Source: Flavipsychrobacter sp. (GTDB taxonomy: Bacteria > Bacteroidota > Bacteroidia > Chitinophagales > Chitinophagaceae). From it: a stretch of DNA of 12,221 nt. Of the stretch, positions 6,832-12,221 are shown piece after piece (positions within the stretch are counted from its first letter, which is position 1; each line of letters starts with the position of its first letter). A program made the translations under genes and the position numbers. Under the pieces are notes generated by a model. It saw nothing but the letters and a program-made list of their open reading frames with translations. It had not been told where the DNA came from and did not search any database. The stretch covers positions 1 through 12,221 of the forward strand of contig JAJNBR010000056.1 of assembly GCA_021156265.1 (NCBI GenBank), in the 5' to 3' direction.

Positions 6832-6896
6832 TGGTCCAAATCTCTAATTTTACTGGACTAGCTAAATAGTCCAGTTCAAACAAAACTACTAGTCCA
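6832..6896. promoter_or_regulatory. Candidate operator/promoter between the GNAT genes and the MocR-type regulator
   Basis: A perfect 8-bp inverted repeat, CTGGACTA (6853-6860) and TAGTCCAG (6867-6874), is separated by 6 bases. A further TAGTCCA (6890-6896) touches the regulator's ATG, 23 bp from the equivalent half-site as a direct repeat. A degenerate TGGTCCA is at 6832-6838. MocR-family regulators (GabR and PdxR are the studied ones) bind spaced direct and inverted half-sites near their own promoters, so this fits a shared, autoregulated control region. TAATTTTA (6845-6852) resembles a plus-strand -7 element, with TTGG 17 bp upstream (6824-6827). The repeats are seen in the sequence; binding is inferred. 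Confidence 0.6.
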
Positions 6897-8375
6897 ATGA
6901 ACTACGCTTACCTCTCTCATATCAGACTGAAGAATGCTGACCAGCAGCCGGTATACCTACAGTTGCGTGATGCATTTCGTGAATTGATCGCCAACGGCAT
7001 ATTACAGAGCGATAACAAAATGCCCTCCTCGCGTATGCTGAGTGAGCACTTTGGTGTACACAGGCAAACCGTAGTAGCTGCTATGGAAGAACTGGTAGCC
7101 GAAGGATGGCTGGTAAGCAAAGAACGCAAAGGATTATTCGTCAACAATAAACTACCTGAGATAAAGCCGCGTAGTTACGGGAGTGCGGTAAAGCACTATC
7201 CATCTACTGCATCGTTTAGCTTTCATAAAGCAGTTCACCCGACAGTAGCAAGGAAAAGCCACCTGTTCGGTTTCGACGATGGGTACCCGGACATACGCAT
7301 TGCGCCTTATGCAGCCTTAAGCAAGGCATATACCCAAACCTTGGCAGAAAGTGCCCAGAGAAACATCCTGACCCGCGTAGCCACGGGTGCAGGCAGTGTA
7401 TTGCTGCGCGAAGAGCTGGCGAAAATGATGCGCACCTACCGCGGGTTATCCATTACCGCCGACAATGTATTGCTAACACACGGCAGCCAGATGAGCATCT
7501 ACCTGGTAGCCAACAGGCTACTGACAATAGGTGACAATGTAGTAGTAACAAAGCCCAGCTACCTTACTGCCAACAACTGCTTTCGCTCTTTGGGCGCCAA
7601 CCTGCTGGAAGTAGGTGTAGATGATGACGGTATGATAGTGGATGAATTGGAAGCGTTTTGTAAAAAGAAAAAGATCAGGTTCATATTCGTCACCTCACAT
7701 CACCATCACCCAACTACCGTCACGCTGTCTATAGAGCGGCGCATCAGGTTGCTGCAGCTGGCAGAGCAATATGGCTTTGCCATCATCGAAGACGACTACG
7801 ACTATGACTACCACTACGAGAACAAACCCCTTTTACCAATAGCGAGCTACGACAGGCATGGCAGCGTTATCTATATCGGCTCATTTTCCAAAATATTATC
7901 ACAGGCTTTTCGTGTGGGGTACATTATTGCACCGGCCGATTTTATTCAGCAGGTATCCGTGTACCGCAGGCTGGTAGACCGCCAGGGCGACCAGGTGTTG
8001 GAAGATGCCTTCGGAAAGTTGTTTCAAAATAACACCATCAAAAACCACATCCGCAAAGCGGCGCATTTGTACAAAGAGCGGCGCGATGCAACACACGCAC
8101 TGCTGTGCAGCGAACTGGGAAACTACCTGCACTGTAACCCGCCTGAAGGCGGATTAGCCTTCTGGGCACATCTTGACAGGAAGGTTTCACTCGAAGATAT
8201 TTCCAACCGTTGCGCGGTGAAAGGCTTGTTCTTCCCCAACGGACAAACTTATAATTACGATAAAACTAAAATGAACGCCTGCCGCATGGGCTTTGCGTCG
8301 ATGAACAGCAAAGAACTGCACCAGGCAATAGACATCCTGAAAACGGAAATAAAAAGAACGGCTATAAAGCGCTAG
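6897..8375 (+). CDS. MocR-type transcriptional regulator (GntR HTH plus PLP aminotransferase domain)
   Basis: This 492-residue protein has two parts. Residues 15-85 form a GntR winged helix-turn-helix: PVYLQLRDAFRELIANGIL, MPSSRMLSEHFGVHRQTVV, then EGWLVSKERKGLFV. Residues 120-488 form a fold-type I aminotransferase domain. Its PLP lysine is expected to be Lys332 in YIGSFSKILSQAFRVGY, with Asp299/Asp300 in IIEDDYDYDY contacting the pyridine nitrogen. SHHHHPTTVTLS (268-279) and Arg463 in CRMGFASMN, the usual carboxylate-binding Arg, are also present. All cofactor residues look intact, so it should bind PLP and respond to an amine or amino acid, as GabR and PdxR do. Gene position predicts control of the divergent GNAT genes and of itself. 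No pdxST or gab genes are nearby. Its 3' end overlaps the Nudix gene by 14 bases tail to tail. Confidence 0.93.
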   Translation: MNYAYLSHIRLKNADQQPVYLQLRDAFRELIANGILQSDNKMPSSRMLSEHFGVHRQTVVAAMEELVAEGWLVSKERKGLFVNNKLPEIKPRSYGSAVKHYPSTASFSFHKAVHPTVARKSHLFGFDDGYPDIRIAPYAALSKAYTQTLAESAQRNILTRVATGAGSVLLREELAKMMRTYRGLSITADNVLLTHGSQMSIYLVANRLLTIGDNVVVTKPSYLTANNCFRSLGANLLEVGVDDDGMIVDELEAFCKKKKIRFIFVTSHHHHPTTVTLSIERRIRLLQLAEQYGFAIIEDDYDYDYHYENKPLLPIASYDRHGSVIYIGSFSKILSQAFRVGYIIAPADFIQQVSVYRRLVDRQGDQVLEDAFGKLFQNNTIKNHIRKAAHLYKERRDATHALLCSELGNYLHCNPPEGGLAFWAHLDRKVSLEDISNRCAVKGLFFPNGQTYNYDKTKMNACRMGFASMNSKELHQAIDILKTEIKRTAIKR

Positions 8376-8796
8376 TATCGTGCAATATCTTCAGCATAGC
8401 GCCTACTTTCTGGTCGATAGATAAAGTGAATGTATTGGCCGACACTTCGCTTAGCGGCATCCAGTAAGTACGTTCGTTGGCTTCGCTGTTCACCAGGCCT
8501 TCAGGTGGGATATGCGAAGAGACGAGGTAATAGATACTAACAACCTGCGAGTCATCGAATGCCGAATGCTGGAAATAGTCTGTAGTATAAAAATGATCGA
8601 GTATCTCTATTTCGAGGTTTAGCTCTTCTTTCCACTCGCGTCGCAGACAGTCGAGCGTGCCTTCGCCCCAGTCCATTCCGCCACCGGGAAATTTGATCAC
8701 CTGTTGACCGCGGATATGCTCTTCGTTGACGAGCACTTTCCCCCCACGTATCCATATACCGTATACACGGATATTAAAACGTTTGCCGGCAGACAT
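8362..8796 (-). CDS. Nudix hydrolase
   Basis: This 144-residue single-domain protein belongs to a superfamily that cleaves nucleoside diphosphates linked to another group, using Mg2+ or Mn2+. The Nudix box runs from Gly39 to Leu61: G(x5)E45(x7)R53-E54-W-K-E57-E58-L-N60-L. All metal-binding Glu and the Arg are present. The Gly normally in EExG is Asn60, a tolerated change. KFPGGGMDWGEGTLDCLRRE is the clearest stretch. The substrate is not predictable; the family ranges from oxidised nucleotides to NADH, ADP-ribose and sugar nucleotides. The start ATG (8796-8794) shares one base with the stop of the upstream corA gene (TGATG), so the two are probably co-translated. Its last 14 bases overlap the regulator gene on the other strand, leaving no room for a separate terminator. 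Confidence 0.92.
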   Translation of the reverse strand: MSAGKRFNIRVYGIWIRGGKVLVNEEHIRGQQVIKFPGGGMDWGEGTLDCLRREWKEELNLEIEILDHFYTTDYFQHSAFDDSQVVSIYYLVSSHIPPEGLVNSEANERTYWMPLSEVSANTFTLSIDQKVGAMLKILHDTSAL

Positions 8797-9737
8797 CAGA
8801 ACCAGCGTTTTTTGCTAAAGTAGAAGCTCACGATCGCCGACACCAGCACGGACAGGAATACCGGGAGGTAAAAACTATAATGACCTTCGGAATAAGGTAT
8901 GTCCACGTTCATACCAAAGAAACTGGCGATAAGCGTTGGCAGCGATATCAGGATCGTGATACTGGTGAGTCGTTTCATCACCAGGTTCATATTATTGTTG
9001 ATGATGCTGGCAAAGGCATCCATGGTACTGATAAGGATGTTGGTATAGGTATTGGCCATCTCAAGGGCCTGTGAGTATTCTACCACAAGATCCGAGAGAA
9101 ATTCGCGCTCCTCTTCATCGGCGTTGAGGAAGTTGGTACGCTCCATCTTCATCAACAGCAGCTCGTTAGAGCGCAACGCTGTAACGAAATACACCAGGCT
9201 TTTCTGCACACGCATCAGGTAAAGCAATTCCTCATTACGGTTGGCATCGTACAGTTTCTGCTCCAGTATGTTGCGGCGATGGTTGATCTCCTTCAGTACT
9301 TCCATGAAATCCATCACCACTTTTTCCAGCACCTTCAGCACCATCATATTGGGACGCTCGGGGTGCCGCTTGGCAAAAGTGTTCAGAAAGCGGCGGATAG
9401 CCACATTCTCGAACGAGTTAACGGTCACCACCTGGTTGCGTTCGGTAATTATGATAGATATCGGAATGGTCACATAATCCGCATCACTTTCATTCAGCGA
9501 CTTGTTTTCCACGGGCGTTTTAACGATGATGAGCTTCACCCCATCCTCTATCTCGTAGCGCGCACGCTCCTCGATATCAAGGGTATCCGTCAACAGATCG
9601 CGCGGAATATTCAGGGTACGCGACAGGTTATCTATCTCGTTCTCCTGGAAAGGAGGGGTCACATTGATCCAGTTCGCACCCTCGGGCTGCTGCACCTCCA
9701 GCGTTTGCCGGTTGATATTTTTAAAGGATTGTATCAT
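8796..9737 (-). CDS. corA: CorA family Mg2+ (divalent cation) channel
   Basis: The 313-residue inner-membrane protein has the CorA layout. A cytoplasmic alpha/beta domain (1-135) carries DIEERARYEIEDG at 54-66. A long helical stalk (about 135-258) follows. Two C-terminal membrane helices come next, TM1 about 259-277 and TM2 about 289-307, then the basic tail KKRWF. The signature GMN (275-277) ends TM1 in SFFGMNVDIPYSEG. CorA forms a pentamer that moves Mg2+ (also Co2+ or Ni2+) into the cytosol, gated by cytosolic Mg2+. Length and motif order are normal. It is first in a two-gene unit with the Nudix hydrolase, whose ATG overlaps its stop, and is divergent from fbp. No Mg2+ riboswitch is visible in the short leader. 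Confidence 0.95.
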   Translation of the reverse strand: MIQSFKNINRQTLEVQQPEGANWINVTPPFQENEIDNLSRTLNIPRDLLTDTLDIEERARYEIEDGVKLIIVKTPVENKSLNESDADYVTIPISIIITERNQVVTVNSFENVAIRRFLNTFAKRHPERPNMMVLKVLEKVVMDFMEVLKEINHRRNILEQKLYDANRNEELLYLMRVQKSLVYFVTALRSNELLLMKMERTNFLNADEEEREFLSDLVVEYSQALEMANTYTNILISTMDAFASIINNNMNLVMKRLTSITILISLPTLIASFFGMNVDIPYSEGHYSFYLPVFLSVLVSAIVSFYFSKKRWF

Positions 9738-9759
9738 TCCGCCCGGTTAAGAAACGTTG

Positions 9760-9767
9760 CAAAGGTA
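9760..9767 (-). promoter_or_regulatory. Putative -7 element of the corA promoter
   Basis: On the minus strand this reads TACCTTTG, matching the Bacteroidota -7 consensus TAnnTTTG exactly. It lies 22 bases before the corA ATG. No well-placed -33 TTG was found, so it is a partial match. Confidence 0.5.
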
Positions 9768-9869
9768 ATTTCAATAGTTTAGAAATCTAACCCCGACAAT
9801 ATTTTATTATAATATAATCCGAAACCCGCAAAAGGCTTGAAAACACGGCATTGTATCAGCTGGTTTCGT

Positions 9870-9877
9870 TATTTTTG
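9870..9877 (+). promoter_or_regulatory. Putative -7 element of the fbp promoter
   Basis: TATTTTTG matches TAnnTTTG exactly. TTG at 9851-9853 could be the -33 element, with a 16-base spacer that is slightly short. It lies 28 bases before ATG 9906 and downstream of a TTG (9837) that would otherwise give a longer protein, which supports the ATG. Confidence 0.6.
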
Positions 9878-9905
9878 CATTAAATATTCAGCAAATCAAG
9901 CATAC

Positions 9906-10928
9906 ATGAACTCCCGTAAATTAATCACCCTGGACGAATTCACGATCCAGGAGACCAGGAAATTTCCCCAGGCTACCGGCGAACTGTCGGCGCTGCTTCG
10001 CGATATCGGACTGGCTTGTAAAATGATCAACAAGCAGGTTTTGAAAGCCGGCCTGGTTGATATATTAGGCAAACACGGCGCTACCAACGTTCAAGGCGAA
10101 GAGCAGATGAAGCTGGATGTTTATGCCAACGAAACCCTTATCAGCGTGCTTCAATACAGCAATGATTGTGCGGGCATCGCGTCTGAAGAGAACGATGATT
10201 ATGTATGCTTTGACGATGACTATTCGTCTAACTCTAAATACGTGGTGTTGTTCGACCCATTGGATGGCTCTTCGAACATTGATGTGAACGCACCTATCGG
10301 TACTATATTTTCGATCTACCGCCGCGTAAGCCCCGTGGGTACACCCTGCACACCGGAAGACTTCCTGCAGCCGGGCAATAAGCTGATGGCTGCCGGTTAT
10401 GTAATATATGGCTCCAGCACTATGATGGTTTATGCTACCAAGCTGAGCGTAAACGGCTTCACACTGGAACCTTCAATTGGCGAATTCTGCCTGTCGCATC
10501 CTAACCTGCAGTGCCCTGAAAAAGGAAAGATCTATTCGATCAACCAGGGTAATAGCTGCAAATACGATGCAGGCCTGAAGGCATACCTCGAATACTGCAT
10601 GGAAAACAATAAGGCGGAAGGCCGTCCTTACTCGCACCGTTACATCGGTTCGATGGTGGCAGATATGCACCGCACACTTATTAAAGGTGGTATCTTCATG
10701 TACCCCGCCGACAGCAGCTCTCCAAAGGGCAAGCTGCGCCTGCAATACGAGTGTAACCCTATGGCCTTCCTGATGGAGGCTGCGGGTGGAATGGCCAGCC
10801 ACGGTGCCGGCAATATCCTGGATATTGTGCCAACAGAACTGCACCAGCGCAGCCCGATATTCATCGGCTCGAAAAACATGGTTGAAAAAGCACTTGAGAT
10901 AACGAATGCTACTGCTACAGTAGTTTAA
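9906..10928 (+). CDS. fbp: Class I fructose-1,6-bisphosphatase
   Basis: This cytoplasmic enzyme hydrolyses fructose 1,6-bisphosphate to fructose 6-phosphate and phosphate with Mg2+, the committed step of gluconeogenesis. At 340 residues it has the usual class I length. The metal-site signature FDPLDGSSNIDVN spans 116-128 (Asp117, Asp120). The preceding SEE (93-95) gives another metal ligand, and Glu291 in FLMEAAGG completes the set. Substrate-binding RYIGSMVADMHRTL (245-258) and KLRLQYECNPMAFL (276-289) are conserved. The N-terminus, MNSRKLITLDEFTIQE, is typical. ATG 9906 is chosen because the longer TTG start (9837) precedes a promoter-like element. The gene is divergent from corA and followed by a strong terminator, so it is probably a single-gene unit. 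The family is often AMP-inhibited, but that site was not checked. Confidence 0.97.
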   Translation: MNSRKLITLDEFTIQETRKFPQATGELSALLRDIGLACKMINKQVLKAGLVDILGKHGATNVQGEEQMKLDVYANETLISVLQYSNDCAGIASEENDDYVCFDDDYSSNSKYVVLFDPLDGSSNIDVNAPIGTIFSIYRRVSPVGTPCTPEDFLQPGNKLMAAGYVIYGSSTMMVYATKLSVNGFTLEPSIGEFCLSHPNLQCPEKGKIYSINQGNSCKYDAGLKAYLEYCMENNKAEGRPYSHRYIGSMVADMHRTLIKGGIFMYPADSSSPKGKLRLQYECNPMAFLMEAAGGMASHGAGNILDIVPTELHQRSPIFIGSKNMVEKALEITNATATVV

Positions 10929-10945
10929 TAAACATCCAATAGGTT

Positions 10946-10980
10946 AGAAAGCCCCGCTTTGTCGGGGCTTTCTTATTTTT
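10946..10980 (+). terminator. Intrinsic terminator of fbp
   Basis: The 11-bp perfect stem is AGAAAGCCCCG (10946-10956) with CGGGGCTTTCT (10963-10973), with loop CTTTGT. TATTTTT follows at 10974-10980. It lies 17 bases after the fbp stop. Confidence 0.92.
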
Positions 10981-10985
10981 ATGGA

Positions 10986-12005
10986 GTGCGTATCGTCATC
11001 TCAATTTTATTATTGTCGGCAAGCTCACCATGCTTTGCGCAAAAGCCAAAGCAGTTGGCCATTGCTTTTTACAATGTAGAGAACCTGTTTGATACGATCA
11101 ATGATCCGCACACGGATGATGATGCTTTTACCCCCAAAGGACAATACAAATACACTGCAAATATTTATCGGCAAAAGCTGCACAATACAGCTTATGTGCT
11201 GAAACAAATGGCTGAAACCAGCCAAGCCGGTGCACCGGCTATAATAGGTCTGGCCGAGATAGAGAACGCACAGGTCTTGTCGGAGTTGGTACGCAACGAC
11301 CAGATCAAAAAATATGACTACAAAAATCTCTCTTATGAAAGCCATGACGCGAGAGGAATAGATGTTGCTATCCTGTACCAACCCAAGCTCTTTAAACTTA
11401 TCGATAGTAAGCCAATTCACTTAACTATAACCAACAGCGGTCACACAGAAACCACACGTGATATACTTTTCGTGACCGGCCTGCTTGATGGAAAGGACAC
11501 CATGCACCTGCTGGTCAGCCACTGGCCATCAAGGCGCGAAGGCAAAGGTGAAACGGCCCCTAAACGAAAGCAGGTTGCCGCTGCCAATAAACGCATCATT
11601 GATTCACTAATGAAGAAGAATCCATTGAGCAAAGTGATCGTCATGGGAGATCTGAATGATGACCCGATCGACGAAAGCGTCGTAAATACCCTCAATGCCA
11701 ATGATGGCCGCGAAAGGATAAAGCCTTATACACTGTTCAATCCATGGCTTGAATTGTACAACAACGGAAAAGGAACGGCGGCGTTTCAGAACCGCTGGAA
11801 CCTTTTTGACCAGATCATTTTATCACGGGCATTTATGCAAAAAGGCAGCAGCTGGAAGTTTTCCGGAGCGGAGATATTTAATAAAGAGTTTCTCCTTACC
11901 CGATCGGGTAAACAACAAGGTTTCCCTTACCGGTCCTGGCGCGGATACCATTGGATGAACGGATACAGCGATCACCTGCCTGTGTTGCTATACCTGGAGC
12001 GGTAA
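10986..12005 (+). CDS. Exported endonuclease/exonuclease/phosphatase family protein
   Basis: The fold is the metal-dependent DNase I-like (EEP) phosphodiesterase fold. Numbered from GTG 10986 (339 residues), motifs in order are FYNVENLFDT (Asn30), GLAEIEN (Glu91, metal ligand), SHDARGIDVAILY (120-131), LLVSHWPSRREG (His179), VIVMGDLNDDP (Asp222, Asn224) and YSDHLPVLLYL (Asp329, His330). The whole catalytic set is present. The N-terminus looks like a signal peptide (VRIVISILLL to CFA, cleavage before Gln19), so it acts in the periplasm or outside the cell. The substrate may be nucleic acid or a phosphodiester. The start is unsure: there is no in-frame ATG, the longest frame begins at TTG 10959 inside the fbp terminator, and GTG 10986 gives a clean signal peptide 12 bases after the hairpin. 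The gene therefore needs readthrough or a promoter I cannot see. Confidence 0.88.
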   Translation: MRIVISILLLSASSPCFAQKPKQLAIAFYNVENLFDTINDPHTDDDAFTPKGQYKYTANIYRQKLHNTAYVLKQMAETSQAGAPAIIGLAEIENAQVLSELVRNDQIKKYDYKNLSYESHDARGIDVAILYQPKLFKLIDSKPIHLTITNSGHTETTRDILFVTGLLDGKDTMHLLVSHWPSRREGKGETAPKRKQVAAANKRIIDSLMKKNPLSKVIVMGDLNDDPIDESVVNTLNANDGRERIKPYTLFNPWLELYNNGKGTAAFQNRWNLFDQIILSRAFMQKGSSWKFSGAEIFNKEFLLTRSGKQQGFPYRSWRGYHWMNGYSDHLPVLLYLER

Positions 12006-12026
12006 GCCGGAGAAAATAAAAAAAAT

Positions 12027-12054
12027 AAAGCCGGCTAAGAATAGCCGGCCCTTT
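12027..12054. terminator. Bidirectional terminator between convergent genes
   Basis: The 8-bp perfect stem is GCCGGCTA (12030-12037) with TAGCCGGC (12042-12049) and tetraloop AGAA. AAA (12027-12029) and TTT (12052-12054) flank it, with A-rich sequence on the left and CTTT on the right. It sits between the stop at 12005 and the minus-strand stop at 12092-12094, so it can serve both genes. Confidence 0.8.
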
Positions 12055-12091
12055 ACTTCTTAGCATAGAAGTAAATGAAGCATTGTTAATA

Positions 12092-12221
12092 TTATCTCAC
12101 CACATTGAATGGTTTACTAATTGTCATTCCTGCTGCTGTAGTAGCGCGGATCATGTAGTGGCCGTTCGCAAAGCTGCTTACGTTCACTTCTTCTTTCTGC
12201 TTCAGCTCTGCATTGCCACGG
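12092..12221 (-). CDS. C-terminal end of a T9SS type A sorting-domain protein (5' end outside window)
   Basis: The open minus-strand frame enters from the right edge and ends at TAA (12094-12092), giving 42 residues. It includes LKQKEEVNVSSFANGHYMIR, followed by TISKPFNVVR at the end. A final beta-strand pair with GxYxIR, then a strand ending in V-V-R, is the typical tail of the T9SS type A C-terminal sorting domain. The same layout is seen at the end of the cargo gene 974-2218 (PPGNYLIRV ... ISVIR). The protein is therefore probably secreted through the outer membrane by T9SS. The cargo domain is outside the window. No start can be assigned. Confidence 0.8.
   Translation of the reverse strand, partial: RGNAELKQKEEVNVSSFANGHYMIRATTAAGMTISKPFNVVR

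Noticed and set aside
6897..8375. Regulator gene as a plain aminotransferase enzyme
   Set aside because: The N-terminal GntR helix-turn-helix and the operator-like repeats upstream point to a MocR-type regulator, although residual catalysis is not excluded.
8362..9737. Nudix-CorA pair as a defence or toxin system
   Set aside because: Both proteins look like ordinary housekeeping families with intact motifs. No defence genes are nearby.
9279..9782. 167-codon plus-strand frame opposite corA
   Set aside because: It is antisense to corA and the His-rich translation is the complement of corA codons. It has no start context or family likeness.
10473..10844. 123-codon minus-strand frame opposite fbp
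   Set aside because: It is a shadow of a well-conserved fructose-1,6-bisphosphatase; no independent evidence.

Overview
This window looks like chromosomal DNA from a member of the Bacteroidota, most like a Chitinophagaceae-type soil or water bacterium. The evidence is two genes that end in a type IX secretion (T9SS) type A sorting domain, A/T-rich leaders without Shine-Dalgarno sites, -7 elements of the form TAnnTTTG before several genes, and protein families typical of that phylum. I see no rRNA, tRNA, CRISPR array, phage module or plasmid backbone.

Left part (1-973): the end of a membrane protein, then the start of a small exported protein. That protein is cut by a compact single-gene element of about 633 bp. 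The element carries a REP-associated, IS200-like (Y1/HUH) tyrosine transposase and is bounded by two copies of a 38-bp imperfect hairpin in inverted orientation with one mismatch between them. A terminator hairpin follows.

Exported-protein part (974-3691): two minus-strand genes, probably co-transcribed. The upstream one is a secreted protein with two tandem ~103-residue repeats and a coiled-coil C-terminus. The downstream one is a T9SS cargo protein. A 331-bp intergenic stretch separates them from a plus-strand catalase (3692-5221).

Metabolic and regulatory part (5222-8375): three GNAT acetyltransferase domains lie in two coupled minus-strand genes. Two domains are fused in one 350-residue protein and the third is in a separate gene joined by an ATGA overlap. 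They are divergent from a MocR-type regulator (GntR helix-turn-helix plus PLP aminotransferase domain). The 84 bp between the chosen start codons contain a perfect 8-bp inverted repeat and a third half-site, a good candidate for a shared operator. A regulator/acetyltransferase module is the most attractive candidate here for an uncharacterised system.

Right part (8362-12221): a CorA-type Mg2+ channel and a Nudix hydrolase form a translationally coupled pair (TGATG) whose 3' end overlaps the regulator gene tail to tail. Divergent from corA is fructose-1,6-bisphosphatase (fbp) with a strong terminator, then an exported endonuclease/exonuclease/phosphatase-family protein, and finally the 3' end of a second T9SS cargo gene on the minus strand.

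Most of the window is ordinary core or accessory Bacteroidota DNA. The parts deserving a second look are the hairpin-bounded transposase, the GNAT fusion with its divergent MocR regulator, and the corA-Nudix coupling.
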